From assembly GCF_030490285.1 (NCBI RefSeq), contig NZ_CP129884.1, positions 4,402,001 through 4,466,000 of the forward strand: a DNA stretch of 64,000 bases. Reading direction: 5' to 3'. Below, one piece after another: positions 49,944 through 58,561 of this stretch; position 1 is the stretch's first letter, and every line of letters starts with the position of its first letter. This DNA is from Methylomonas montana. Lineage in GTDB: Bacteria; Pseudomonadota; Gammaproteobacteria; Methylococcales; Methylomonadaceae. A model generated the notes under the pieces. That model was not told where the DNA came from. It worked only from the letters and a program-made list of their open reading frames with translations, and searched no databases. A program made the position numbers and the translations under genes.

Positions 49944-51875
49944 TTAATCGGCTTTAACCTCCAAATGCATGGCCTTGACGATAGTCAGCAACTCTTGATA
50001 CTGCTTTTGCAACGGCCCCAGTTCCGCTTCCAACTGCGCGATGCTTTCGTTGACATTACCCTTGGATTCGTTGATTTTCCTGAGCATGATCAAGCGGCTT
50101 TCAATTTGCTTTTTGTGATCCTTGATTTGGTGCATTAACGGCGTCAACACACTGTTACTCCAGGTCACAGCGTCCTTTTGCGCCTGTTGCAAGATGTTTC
50201 TAGCCTTGGCGATCAAGGTGCTGTAAAGCTTGTTCACCACAATACTTTGTTCGGTCATCGTGGTCTTGGCGCTATTACGAAACGCCTCGCCTTCCTCAAA
50301 AATCTGTTCTAATTCAAACTGATGTTGCTTGATCGAAAACAGTTGCGGCTCGATTTCCTTAAAGCCGTATTCGTCCTGAAATTTTTTATGAATGGCTTTG
50401 ATCAGGCGCCGGGTTTCCTCAGTCATATCCACCGAATCTTGCAGCAGATCACGCAGTTCGTCGAATAACTTACGCATATTTTGTTTCATGCCGTAAGTGG
50501 TCAGACTCTTACTCATGTCTTCCTTGGTGCGAGTAATGATCTCGTCGATTTTTTCCTTGGCAAACGAGTCAATCAACATTTTCGCCTGCACCGCAAACAC
50601 TTTGCGGCTAGCCTGGAAGTTTTCGATATTGGCCATGTAAGCATTTTGACGGTCGCGGGTTTCGGCCATCAATTTGCCGGTCAATTCGTGATTTTGAAAA
50701 TCGACTTGTTTAAACTCATCAAGCTGCTTTTGGGCATTACTGATCTTGGATGCCATCAGTTTGACCGATTCGGTGGCGAGAAAACCGATTTCCTTATCGA
50801 CTACGCCCTTAAGAATGTCGCGACGCTGATCGAGAATGTCATCCGACAAGTAGTTTTCCAGCAGTTTCAAGCGACTTTTATGCAGTAACTCATTGTCGCC
50901 TTTGACTTTGGCCAACAGCGCTTGTTTGGCGGAAACCGGGAAAATCACCTCTTTATTCAGATTCAGAATCATCGCCGAGGTTTCGATCTGCTTTTGAATA
51001 GCGGCTTCATAACCGGTTTCCCCGGCCAAATCGTCCCACATCGAGTCGATTTTATTCATCACCACCGCTAAACCTTGGCGGCGATTGCCTCTGGAACTAC
51101 AGACGTGACTTTTCCACATTTCCAGATCGCTCTTGGTCACGCCGGTGTCGGCGGCCAATACGAAAATAATCGCCTGGGCGCTGGGCAACATGCTCAAGGT
51201 CAGCTCAGGCTCTGTACCCAATGCGTTCAGACCCGGCGTGTCCAGAATGCAGAGCCCCTCTTTCAACAAGGGGTGCGGAAAACTGATCATCGCGTGCCGC
51301 CAACAGGGCACTTCGACGGTTTCCGGGTTGATGATGCCTTGCTCGGCGGCCTCGCGCTCGTTCCATAGCCCCAGTTTATCGGCCATCTCCTTGGACACCC
51401 GCTTGGTGGCAATCAGCTCCTTAAACGCTTCCTGCATTTGTGTTGGCGAATCGCAGTTCAGTTCGATTTGGGTCCAACGATCAGGATTACGCTTGTAATC
51501 CATCAAGGAAATATCTTCCAAGCGGCTTTCGATATTGAGCAGACGAATATAGCTGCCGCCTTGTTCGTCCCAGAATAATTCGGTCGGCGACATCGTGGTC
51601 CGCCCCGGAGAGGACGGCAACAAGCGCACGCCGGTTTCCGCGAAAAATAAAGAGTTGATCAGCTCGGTTTTGCCTCTGGAAAACTCGGCAACAAATGCCA
51701 GCGTGACGCGGTCGTTGTGCAAGCCTTGCAGAATATTGAGCAAGGTATCGGTACTCTGCGGGTCGTTAAAACGATAACGACCGCGCCAGTCCCGATACAT
51801 TTCGATACCCTGAATCAGTTGTTCGCGCCAATGCGTGTATTCGTGCAACTGTTCTTTAAATTCCAGATTTCTCAT
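49944..51875 (-). CDS. Dynamin-family GTPase (bacterial dynamin-like protein)
   Basis: A 643-residue protein with an N-terminal GTPase domain: G1 AEFSRGKT (Ala where GxxxxGKS/T has Gly), Thr of TTMSPTE, G3 LDTPG and G4 NKID. A long helical stalk follows (about 330-640) with heptad-rich coiled coils (LRKINESKGNVNESIAQLEAELG). No TM helix is clear. Bacterial dynamin-like proteins remodel or protect membranes and sometimes resist phage; this one has no defence neighbours. It is monocistronic. Confidence 0.82.
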   Translation of the reverse strand: MRNLEFKEQLHEYTHWREQLIQGIEMYRDWRGRYRFNDPQSTDTLLNILQGLHNDRVTLAFVAEFSRGKTELINSLFFAETGVRLLPSSPGRTTMSPTELFWDEQGGSYIRLLNIESRLEDISLMDYKRNPDRWTQIELNCDSPTQMQEAFKELIATKRVSKEMADKLGLWNEREAAEQGIINPETVEVPCWRHAMISFPHPLLKEGLCILDTPGLNALGTEPELTLSMLPSAQAIIFVLAADTGVTKSDLEMWKSHVCSSRGNRRQGLAVVMNKIDSMWDDLAGETGYEAAIQKQIETSAMILNLNKEVIFPVSAKQALLAKVKGDNELLHKSRLKLLENYLSDDILDQRRDILKGVVDKEIGFLATESVKLMASKISNAQKQLDEFKQVDFQNHELTGKLMAETRDRQNAYMANIENFQASRKVFAVQAKMLIDSFAKEKIDEIITRTKEDMSKSLTTYGMKQNMRKLFDELRDLLQDSVDMTEETRRLIKAIHKKFQDEYGFKEIEPQLFSIKQHQFELEQIFEEGEAFRNSAKTTMTEQSIVVNKLYSTLIAKARNILQQAQKDAVTWSNSVLTPLMHQIKDHKKQIESRLIMLRKINESKGNVNESIAQLEAELGPLQKQYQELLTIVKAMHLEVKAD

Positions 51876-51977
51876 GGCTCGCCTTTGTGCTAACTGTACT
51901 CAATATAAGGGGCAAATAGTAACGGCTAAGTGTAGACCAATAATTCATAAGCAAAAGCCCAAGGCTCGCATAGCTAC

Positions 51978-52616
51978 TCAAATGCCGTAATGCCGACGAT
52001 AGTCCTGAATGATCGCCAACTTGTCGGTGCAGGTACTATCTTGGGCAATAAATTCAATAATGTCGGTCAAACCGATAATTGCAATCACCGGAATACCGAA
52101 CTGGGCCGATACATCTTGTACCGCCGATAATTGGTTGGGGCCTTTTTCCTGACGGTCCAACGCAATCACCACGCCGGCCACCGTCGCGCCGGCCGCGCGA
52201 ATGATGTCGACCGATTCCCGCACCGACGTGCCGGCGGTAATCACATCGTCCAGAATCCAGACCTTGCCTTGCAACGGCGCGCCCACCAGTACGCCACCCT
52301 CGCCATGATCCTTGGCCTCCTTGCGATTGAAGGCAAACGGAATATCGCGCTGCAAGCGGGAATAAGCAATCGAAGTGGTACTGACCAAAGGGATGCCTTT
52401 GTAGGCAGGGCCGTACAACACATCAACCTCGACGCCGGCGTTGATTAAGGCCTGCGCATAAAATTGCCCGAGCTTATCGAGTTTGGCGCCGCTGTCGAAC
52501 AAACCGGTATTGAAAAAATAAGGACTGATCCGTCCCGACTTTAATTGGAATTCGCCGAACTTGAGTACACCGCAATCCAAGGCGTATTGGATAAACTGTT
52601 TCTGATAATCGAACAT
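51978..52616 (-). CDS. pyrE: Orotate phosphoribosyltransferase
   Basis: Pyrimidine synthesis enzyme, 212 residues, with [39 protein letters not shown] (catalytic loop Lys) and the PRPP-binding motif [13 protein letters not shown]. The closeness to E. coli PyrE in these motifs makes the call firm. The 48-nt gap after hemW leaves open whether the genes share a transcript; no attenuator is obvious. Confidence 0.96.
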   Translation of the reverse strand: MFDYQKQFIQYALDCGVLKFGEFQLKSGRISPYFFNTGLFDSGAKLDKLGQFYAQALINAGVEVDVLYGPAYKGIPLVSTTSIAYSRLQRDIPFAFNRKEAKDHGEGGVLVGAPLQGKVWILDDVITAGTSVRESVDIIRAAGATVAGVVIALDRQEKGPNQLSAVQDVSAQFGIPVIAIIGLTDIIEFIAQDSTCTDKLAIIQDYRRHYGI

Positions 52617-52664
52617 GCTGGAATATTACAAATATAAAATAGCGCTAATTATACCCGTGCGCAT

Positions 52665-53840
52665 TTAATCGACGAATTTTTCTAGGACCACATCCAAAAA
52701 GTCCCAGCCTTTTTCAGAGCACATGTAAGCCAATCCTTCCCGGTGCAGTAGGCCTTGTTCCAGACACACCGATAAACCCGGCTGCAAGCTGTCCGCTGCC
52801 AGACCGGTAACCGCCAGGTAGTCCTCCAGGCTAAAACCGGTTTTTAAACGCAATTGGTTCATCACGTACTCCAAAGGCAATTGTTCGACGCTAATGGCTT
52901 CCGAATGGGAACGATCGGGTTGGCGCAGATAGTGTTCCGGGCTTCTCGGTTTAACGGTGCGGATAATATCGTGGGGCAACGCTCGGCTGATCTTGCCATG
53001 CGCGCCTGCGCCTATCCCTAAATAATCCCCAAACTGCCAGTAATTGAGATTGTGCCGGCATTGCCTGCCTGGCTTTGCATAAGCCGACACTTCGTACTGC
53101 TGGTAGCCGTGATCCGCCAATATTTGCTGGCAATGCTTTTGCGCGCCGAAAATCAAATCGTCTTCCGGCAGTTTCGGCGGAAACTTATGAAAATAAGTGT
53201 TGGGTTCTAAGGTTAACTGGTAAAAGGAAATATGGGTCGGCGCCAAGCCGATGGCGGTTTGTACATCGCTGATCGCCTCGATTTCGCTCTGATCCGGCAA
53301 GCCGAACATCAAATCCAGATTGAAATTATCGAAACCGGCCGTGACGGCAATCTCCACCGCTGCTAACGCTTCGCCGGCCGAATGTACCCGTCCTAATTTT
53401 TGCAAATGCCTATCCTGGAAACTCTGAATACCTATCGATAGCCGATTGATCCCCAGTGCCCGAAACTCATGAAATTTCGCGCTTTCAAAAGTGCCGGGAT
53501 TGGCTTCCAGGGTTATTTCACAATCGGCAGCCAACGGTGCCAACTGTTTAATGCCCAGCAACAAGCGATTCAGCGCGGCTGGCGAAAACAGGCTGGGCGT
53601 ACCGCCGCCCATGAAAATGCTGTTGATCGGTCGCGGAACGCCCAGCAAGCCCAAGTCCGCCCTTAAGTCTGTCAATAAGGCGTCGATATAAGCGTCTTCC
53701 GGTATCGGGTTTTTAACCGCGTGAGAATTAAAGTCGCAATACGGACATTTCTGTATACACCACGGAAAATGGATATAAAGGCTGAGCGGCAACAAACTCA
53801 ACGGTCTTACCAAACGCCGGTGTTGGTCATCGAAACCCAA
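52665..53840 (-). CDS. hemW: Radical-SAM heme chaperone HemW
   Basis: A 391-residue radical SAM protein with [10 protein letters not shown] (CxxxCxxC for the 4Fe-4S cluster, about residues 28-35) and [27 protein letters not shown] and a HemN_C-like domain at the C-terminus. HemW delivers heme rather than acting as coproporphyrinogen oxidase. It slightly overlaps the end of gloA upstream. The start is uncertain within the first 19 residues; a later Met is not available, so the ATG at 53840 is kept. Confidence 0.9.
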   Translation of the reverse strand: MGFDDQHRRLVRPLSLLPLSLYIHFPWCIQKCPYCDFNSHAVKNPIPEDAYIDALLTDLRADLGLLGVPRPINSIFMGGGTPSLFSPAALNRLLLGIKQLAPLAADCEITLEANPGTFESAKFHEFRALGINRLSIGIQSFQDRHLQKLGRVHSAGEALAAVEIAVTAGFDNFNLDLMFGLPDQSEIEAISDVQTAIGLAPTHISFYQLTLEPNTYFHKFPPKLPEDDLIFGAQKHCQQILADHGYQQYEVSAYAKPGRQCRHNLNYWQFGDYLGIGAGAHGKISRALPHDIIRTVKPRSPEHYLRQPDRSHSEAISVEQLPLEYVMNQLRLKTGFSLEDYLAVTGLAADSLQPGLSVCLEQGLLHREGLAYMCSEKGWDFLDVVLEKFVD

Positions 53841-54247
53841 GGCTCCTGCGGCTCCAGCGCATCACCTTTTTGCAGCAGTTCTATCGATATTTGATCCGGC
53901 GAACGGATAAACGCCATCCAGCCGTCACGCGGCGGCCGGTTAATGGTCACGCCTTGTTTCATCAAATTTTCGCAAACCGCGTAAATATCATCCACTTCAA
54001 AAGCCAAATGGCCGAAATTGCGGCCGCCGGCATAATCCTCGGTATCCCAGTTATAGGTCAGCTCCAGCAACGGCGCGTCGGTCTCGACCGCGCCTAGTCT
54101 GTCGCCGGGAGCGGCCAGATAAACCAGCGTAAAACGGCCGGCCTCGCTGTCCATCCGCCTTACTTCGCTCAAGCCCAATTTGTTGCAATAAAAATCCAGC
54201 GACTCCTCCAGATTTTTCACGCGCACCATGGTGTGTAAATAACGCAT
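53807..54247 (-). CDS. gloA: Lactoylglutathione lyase (glyoxalase I)
   Basis: Converts the methylglyoxal-glutathione adduct to S-lactoylglutathione. The 146-residue protein has metal ligands His5 ([10 protein letters not shown]), Glu in LLELTYNWD, His in [10 protein letters not shown] and Glu in ISIELLQ. This points to the Ni/Co-type bacterial enzyme of about this length. Met at 54247 begins the fold directly and is preferred to 54262. It is cotranscribed with hemW, overlapping by about 34 nt. Confidence 0.93.
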   Translation of the reverse strand: MRYLHTMVRVKNLEESLDFYCNKLGLSEVRRMDSEAGRFTLVYLAAPGDRLGAVETDAPLLELTYNWDTEDYAGGRNFGHLAFEVDDIYAVCENLMKQGVTINRPPRDGWMAFIRSPDQISIELLQKGDALEPQEPWVSMTNTGVW

Positions 54248-54484
54248 ATTTGCAGTCTCCACCGATAAAAAAGCGCAATTATGAACGAGTTTGGCTGCCG
54301 GTCATAAGTTTTGCGGCCGTTCGTGTGACCTACGCATCAATCGCCTTAAAACAGAAGCTGAAAACTTAAGCGGCTCAATGGCAGACCTGTTTGTAGCCAA
54401 TTGACGAATGGCGCTTGCTTTGCGTATCCAAGACTTTTAAAGTGCCGAGCTATTTTAGCCAGTCTTGCAAGGACATTAGCATTT

Positions 54485-54811
54485 ATGAATCACTACCCCG
54501 AAAAAAACTGCAGCATCGACCGCCTGCTGACACATCCCAAATTGGTGGCGGCGGCGCTGGCTGGCCAGAAAACTCAGCAACGCCGCGACGGATTGTATGC
54601 CTATCCGGGCGAAATCTTTATGCTGGAACAGGTGGAGTTCGAGGTGACCGATGTGGAACGCCAACGCTTGGGCGATATTAGCGATGCGGACGCCCGCGCC
54701 GAAGGTTATCCAAGTCTGGCGATGTATAAGGATTTAATTCTGAAAATGCACAGCGGCATGGAATGGAACGAAGACGGCCTGGTTTGGGTGCACAGCTTCA
54801 AGCGTCGGTAG
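54485..54811 (+). CDS. ASCH-domain protein
   Basis: A 108-residue protein: QKTQQRRDGLYAYPGEIFML and the C-terminal LGDISDADARAEGYPSLAMYKD, which is the GDI/AxxEGY pattern of ASCH (PUA-like RNA-binding) domains. Start at 54485 is chosen over 54401 because the added leader has no family match. It converges on, and overlaps by 14 nt, the DUF2063 gene of the bufferin operon. RNA ligand or role unknown. Confidence 0.75.
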   Translation: MNHYPEKNCSIDRLLTHPKLVAAALAGQKTQQRRDGLYAYPGEIFMLEQVEFEVTDVERQRLGDISDADARAEGYPSLAMYKDLILKMHSGMEWNEDGLVWVHSFKRR

Positions 54812-55559
54812 CCGGAATAAGAATGCCTTTTTCGGCCAATTCCCGCAGGATAGTAAAGCCGTTAGTCATCAAGGCTTGCAGATCAATTTGCGGGAACTCG
54901 GCGGCCACTGCTTGCAGGCACGCTTCGCCGCTCATGGCGCCTTGATCCTGCAAGATTTGCAGCAAGCGTATGGTCAATCCGGTGGTTTTAAGAAAATGCA
55001 CCTGATCCAGCTCATCGCGATAAACGATCAGACAAGTAGGCTGTTCCGGCGCCTCCAGCGGTAAAAAACCAGGGCCTATCGCTTGTACCGGATATCGGTA
55101 CAGCAAAGGCCAAGCCAAGGGCGACAGGGCGATGCGCTGCCGCAACAGCTTTTCCAGAAAATCGCCGTCGCCTAAAGCCGGTGCCTCCTTGGCGATCGAC
55201 AAGGCCATTTCCACCCACTCGTAATGCGCCAATTCCAGCAGAAACGGATAATCGTCCGGATTGCTGCGTTCGTTTTGCAAATACGCTAAAAACTCTTCGG
55301 CAATTTCCGAGAAATACGGGGTGTCGCAGCGATGCCGAGCGTAAAAATCCTGGGTCAACTCCAGCCATTGCCCATCGCTGAGAATAGTCCGCAACACCGG
55401 GAAGTTGCTGGCAATAAAACTGTCGATATTATTAAAAAACAACTCGCGGTACATCGCCATGCGCCGCGACTCGACATCGACGGGCGGCGGATTGCTATCC
55501 GGATCGCGGATATAAGCGGCAAACCGGCTCTGCGTGGTTTTGAAATCGACGGCCATCAA
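54798..55559 (-). CDS. bufC: DUF2063 partner protein of MNIO enzyme (BufC/HvfC type)
   Basis: A 253-residue protein with the DUF2063 N-terminal part (TTQSRFAAYIRDP, RRMAMYRELFFNNIDSFIASNFPVL) and a C-terminal winged-helix-like RRE-type part (about 180-253, LKTTGLTIRLLQILQD). In studied bufferin/Hvf systems this protein binds the precursor leader and presents it to the DUF692 oxygenase. The start overlaps the bufB stop (ATGA), giving tight coupling. It is the last gene of the bufA-dedA-bufB-bufC operon. Confidence 0.85.
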   Translation of the reverse strand: MMAVDFKTTQSRFAAYIRDPDSNPPPVDVESRRMAMYRELFFNNIDSFIASNFPVLRTILSDGQWLELTQDFYARHRCDTPYFSEIAEEFLAYLQNERSNPDDYPFLLELAHYEWVEMALSIAKEAPALGDGDFLEKLLRQRIALSPLAWPLLYRYPVQAIGPGFLPLEAPEQPTCLIVYRDELDQVHFLKTTGLTIRLLQILQDQGAMSGEACLQAVAAEFPQIDLQALMTNGFTILRELAEKGILIPATDA

Positions 55560-56407
55560 GCCACCCGTTGCTGGCGGTCGGCCGAATAATGCTGCTGAAT
55601 AGCTTGGATGGTGCCCACTTCTTTTAATAATTCGGCCAGCGGCGGAATGTTGAAATCCCGTTCCAACAGGGTCGGGAACACACCGAACAATTCATAAGCC
55701 TTGCCCAATAGCGTCCAGACCGGATCGATCACCGGTGCGCCATGGGTATCGACCAGAAAATCCTCGGCTTCGACGTAGTGGCCGGCGATATGCGCATAAG
55801 CGACGCGCTCGGCAGGCATGGCCCGCAGAAAAGCTTCGGCATCGTAACCATGATTGACGCTGTTGACATAGATGTTGTTGATGTCGATCAGCACATCGCA
55901 GTCGGCTTCTGCCACCACTGTGTTGAAAAAATCGATCTCGGTCATTTCCTGGCCCGGCGCGGCATAATAGGAAATATTTTCGATAGCCATGCGCTGCTCC
56001 AGGATGTCCTGCACCCGGCGGATGCGGGCAGCGACATGTTGGGCAGCCTCTTCGGTAAACGGCATCGGCATCAGATCGTACAAATGCCCGCCGTGGCTGC
56101 AATAACTGAGATGTTCGCTGTAAAACTTGATGCCGTGTTCGTGCATGAAGGTTTTTAAATCGCGCACGAATTGCTCGTCGAGCGGATCGCTGCTGCCTAT
56201 CGATAAGGACAAGCCGTGACAAACGAAATCGAAACGTTCGGTCATCGCCCGAAACTGTTTGCCGAACTTACCGCCGATGGTCATCCAGTTTTCAGGCGCC
56301 ACTTCGTAAAAACCGACGTTGCCGGGGGGCTGTTCGACAATCTCGTTCAGGAACGAACGCCGCAAACCCAAGCCGGCACCGTGAACAAGATTGAGAACAC
56401 TGTCCAT
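55556..56407 (-). CDS. bufB: MNIO (DUF692) multinuclear non-heme iron oxygenase, BufB/HvfB/MbnB type
   Basis: A 283-residue TIM-barrel iron enzyme. Likely metal ligands by family pattern are His64 (FVCHGLS), Glu98/His99 (YSEHLSY), Glu143 (IENIS), Asp175 and Asn177 (DINNIYVN), His206/His210 (AHIAGH), Asp220/His222 (DTHG) and Glu249 (LLERD). MNIOs convert Cys in ribosomally made peptides to oxazolone/thioamide, 5-thiooxazole or related groups, which bind copper. It lies 3 nt after dedA and overlaps bufC. The precursor in the same operon has eight candidate Cys. Chemistry on this precursor is inferred. Confidence 0.9.
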   Translation of the reverse strand: MDSVLNLVHGAGLGLRRSFLNEIVEQPPGNVGFYEVAPENWMTIGGKFGKQFRAMTERFDFVCHGLSLSIGSSDPLDEQFVRDLKTFMHEHGIKFYSEHLSYCSHGGHLYDLMPMPFTEEAAQHVAARIRRVQDILEQRMAIENISYYAAPGQEMTEIDFFNTVVAEADCDVLIDINNIYVNSVNHGYDAEAFLRAMPAERVAYAHIAGHYVEAEDFLVDTHGAPVIDPVWTLLGKAYELFGVFPTLLERDFNIPPLAELLKEVGTIQAIQQHYSADRQQRVA

Positions 56408-56410
56408 GAC

Positions 56411-56983
56411 TTATTCCTCCGGCGTTTCCGGCTTATGCGTAGACCGCCAAAACAGCGCCAAACCGATGACAATCAAGACCACCAGAATATAGGTTTCGTA
56501 TTCCTTAATCTTACCCAAAAACGTTTCGGCCAGATCGCCGAACTCATACCCCAGATAAGCGACCGCTATCGCCCAAATCGCCGCACCGAGAAAGTTCAAA
56601 GCAAAAAACTTCAAGGGATGGATCTTGCTGGCACCGATCACGAACGGCGTGACGTTACGCACGCCGTAAAGGAAACGGAACCCAAGTATCACCGGTATCT
56701 GATGCTTGTGCAGCATCTCGAATACCTTGTCGGTTTTACTATGCCAGAGCGGTCGTTTCTCGAGGAAGGCGATGCCTTTCCAACGGCCCAAATAGAAAAA
56801 AGTCTGATCACCGGCAAATGTCCCGAGAAACGCAGTCACCATTACCCATTGCAATTCCAAGTAACCGCTGTGAGCCAAAAAGCCGGCGATAACCAGAATA
56901 GTTTCACCTTCCAGGTAAGTGCCAATAAAAAGCGCCAGATAGCCGTAATCGACGACGAGCTGCTGTAAAGCCTGAAAATCCAT
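56411..56983 (-). CDS. DedA-family membrane protein inside the bufferin operon
   Basis: A 190-residue protein with DedA/SNARE-associated features: FIGTYLEGETILVIAGFLAHSG (acidic Glu25/Glu27), GTFAGDQTFFYLGRWKG, GFRFLYGVRNVTPFVIGAS (conserved Arg) and about five TM segments. DedA proteins move undecaprenyl- or other phospholipids or support proton-dependent membrane functions. It sits between the precursor gene and the MNIO gene, where related operons often encode a DoxX-type membrane protein. So a membrane role in bufferin maturation or export is possible, but not shown. Confidence 0.88.
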   Translation of the reverse strand: MDFQALQQLVVDYGYLALFIGTYLEGETILVIAGFLAHSGYLELQWVMVTAFLGTFAGDQTFFYLGRWKGIAFLEKRPLWHSKTDKVFEMLHKHQIPVILGFRFLYGVRNVTPFVIGASKIHPLKFFALNFLGAAIWAIAVAYLGYEFGDLAETFLGKIKEYETYILVVLIVIGLALFWRSTHKPETPEE

Positions 56984-57014
56984 AGTTCGGTCTAATCGGG
57001 TATTGATAACAGGG

Positions 57015-57566
57015 TTAATGACCGGCGGCTTTGTCGGCGTCGACTTTGCTGCCGCAACTGCCTTCTTCGCCTTTCATCATCGCGCCACAGCTGTGTTCGC
57101 CGGCTTTTTTATCGCCACCCATCATCGCACCACAACTGCCTTCTTCGGCTTTTTTAGGCTGATCGGCATTGCCGTGTTCCATACCGCCCATTCCACCCAT
57201 CATGCCCATGCCGCAGGCACCTTCCTTGCCTTTCATCATCGCGCCGCAAGAACTTTCCATGCCTTTTTTCATTTTGCCGCCGCTCATCATGCCGCCGCAC
57301 ATGCCTTCGCCGCAGGAACCTTCGGTTTTCTTGGCGTCGGCTTTCTTGGCTTCGCCCTTCTTAACGCCATTGGCGTCCATCGCATTGGAACCGCAGGCGC
57401 CTTGGCTGATTTTGCCGTTCGAATGATTATCGGCGACTTGCATATAGCCGCTGGACAATTCGGATAGCACAAACGGATTGGTATCGGCTTGGACATTGAC
57501 AGCCATGCCGGACAAAATAGCGCTGCCCATCGCGGCGGCCAACGGAGATTTATTGAATTTTTTCAT
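57015..57566 (-). CDS. bufA: Bufferin-type (BufA2/HvfA-like) precursor peptide with eight Cys
   Basis: A 183-residue low-complexity secreted precursor. Residues 1-27 form a signal peptide, followed by DTNPFVLSELSSGYMQVADN (28-47), the conserved leader-like segment of Hvf/BufA2 proteins. Then Gly-, Lys- and Met-rich repeats carry Cys58, 85, 90, 107, 118, 145, 160 and 171. Contexts are GACG, EGSCG, EGMCG, ESSCG, EGACG, EGSCG, EHSCG and EGSCG, close to the EGKCG sites modified by MNIOs. A GAGAGGATAAG ribosome binding site precedes the ATG at 57566; the frame to 57608 is rejected. The product is probably a copper-binding buffer peptide in the periplasm. Confidence 0.85.
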   Translation of the reverse strand: MKKFNKSPLAAAMGSAILSGMAVNVQADTNPFVLSELSSGYMQVADNHSNGKISQGACGSNAMDANGVKKGEAKKADAKKTEGSCGEGMCGGMMSGGKMKKGMESSCGAMMKGKEGACGMGMMGGMGGMEHGNADQPKKAEEGSCGAMMGGDKKAGEHSCGAMMKGEEGSCGSKVDADKAAGH

Positions 57567-57623
57567 GTTGCTTATCCTCTCGTGTGTTTTTTTAATTATG
57601 AAAACCAATGCAGTGAGCTCGGC

Positions 57624-57652
57624 TTACGACCCAAGGTAGTCGCTCTAGTTCA
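57624..57652 (-). promoter_or_regulatory. Candidate ECF-sigma promoter of the bufferin operon
   Basis: Read on the minus strand: TGAACT (57652-57647), 16-bp spacer, GTCGTAA (57630-57624), ending about 58 bp before the bufA ATG. This resembles the GAACT-N16-GTC pattern of ECF-type promoters. A TGAACC-N17-GTCATTA arrangement at about the same distance precedes the SmbP-like gene. Sequence pattern only; no sigma or anti-sigma gene lies in the window. Confidence 0.4.
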
Positions 57653-57670
57653 GTCCTGATTATTGCATAT

Positions 57671-58306
57671 TCAGGCTAAATTCTTTTCCTTAAATTCGCA
57701 GACATCGGCGATGCAACACGCACCACAACGCGGCTTTCTGGCCACGCAGATATAGCGGCCATGCAGAATCAGCAAATGATGCGCGTCCTTTTTGTATTGT
57801 TTGGGCACGGTTTTGTCCAGCTTTCGCTCCACTTCCAATACATTCTTGCCCGGCGCCAAACCAATACGGTTGGCAACCCGAAAAATATGGGTATCGACGG
57901 CGATGGTCGGCTGATCGAATGCGGTATTCAAAATCACATTCGCGGTCTTGCGGCCCACGCCAGCCAGTGCTTCCAGTGCCGCCCGCTCGCGCGGTACTTC
58001 GCCGCCGTGCTTTTCGAGCAAAGTCTGGCAGAGTTTTATGACATTTGCCGCCTTGCTATTGAATAAGCCGATAGTTTTGATGTGCGCCTTCAAGCCATCC
58101 TCTCCCAAGGCCAGTATTGCTTGCGGCGTATTGGCTACCGGAAACAATTTAGCAGTCGCCTTGTTGACGCCCTTATCGGTCGCTTGCGCGGACAACACTA
58201 CCGCGACCAGCAATTCGAACGGCGTGCTGTAATTCAACTCAGTAGTCGGATCTGGCGTGGCGGCAGCCAGCCGCTCGAAGATAATCAGGCGTTTTTCGTT
58301 ATTCAT
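57671..58306 (-). CDS. nth: Endonuclease III (DNA glycosylase/AP lyase)
   Basis: Removes oxidised pyrimidines and nicks abasic sites. The 211-residue protein has the helix-hairpin-helix LEALAGVGRKTANVILN with catalytic Lys in GRKTAN, Asp in AVDTHIFRVANRIGL, and the [4Fe-4S] loop CVARKPRCGACCIADVC near the C-terminus. It is upstream of bufA on the same strand, but about 100 nt with its own promoter candidate separate them. Confidence 0.96.
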   Translation of the reverse strand: MNNEKRLIIFERLAAATPDPTTELNYSTPFELLVAVVLSAQATDKGVNKATAKLFPVANTPQAILALGEDGLKAHIKTIGLFNSKAANVIKLCQTLLEKHGGEVPRERAALEALAGVGRKTANVILNTAFDQPTIAVDTHIFRVANRIGLAPGKNVLEVERKLDKTVPKQYKKDAHHLLILHGRYICVARKPRCGACCIADVCEFKEKNLA

Positions 58307-58479
58307 ACTCTATAGGATCAGTGTATCGAAGCCGTTTTTCCATGACGGCGCCGGCTAGCCAAGTTAGTCATTAAGTTTCGCTTCGGCAAAGTCTCATCGC
58401 CGCTAATGCTGCTCAATCAAACACGGCGAGCTCCAGACACTGTTCTTCGGCGAAATATTCTTCTCAAAAAATTTAAATC

Positions 58480-58509
58480 TGAACCAATTAGCCGCGCATC
58501 AGGTCATTA
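58480..58509 (+). promoter_or_regulatory. Candidate ECF-sigma promoter of the SmbP-like gene
   Basis: TGAACC (58480-58485), 17-bp spacer, GTCATTA (58503-58509), ending about 52 bp before the ATG at 58562. It parallels the pattern before bufA in motif and distance. Low certainty. Confidence 0.3.
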
Positions 58510-58561
58510 GCTAGCACCAGGAATTGGTGCAAAAACACAATAACTTTAATTCGGGGGATTT

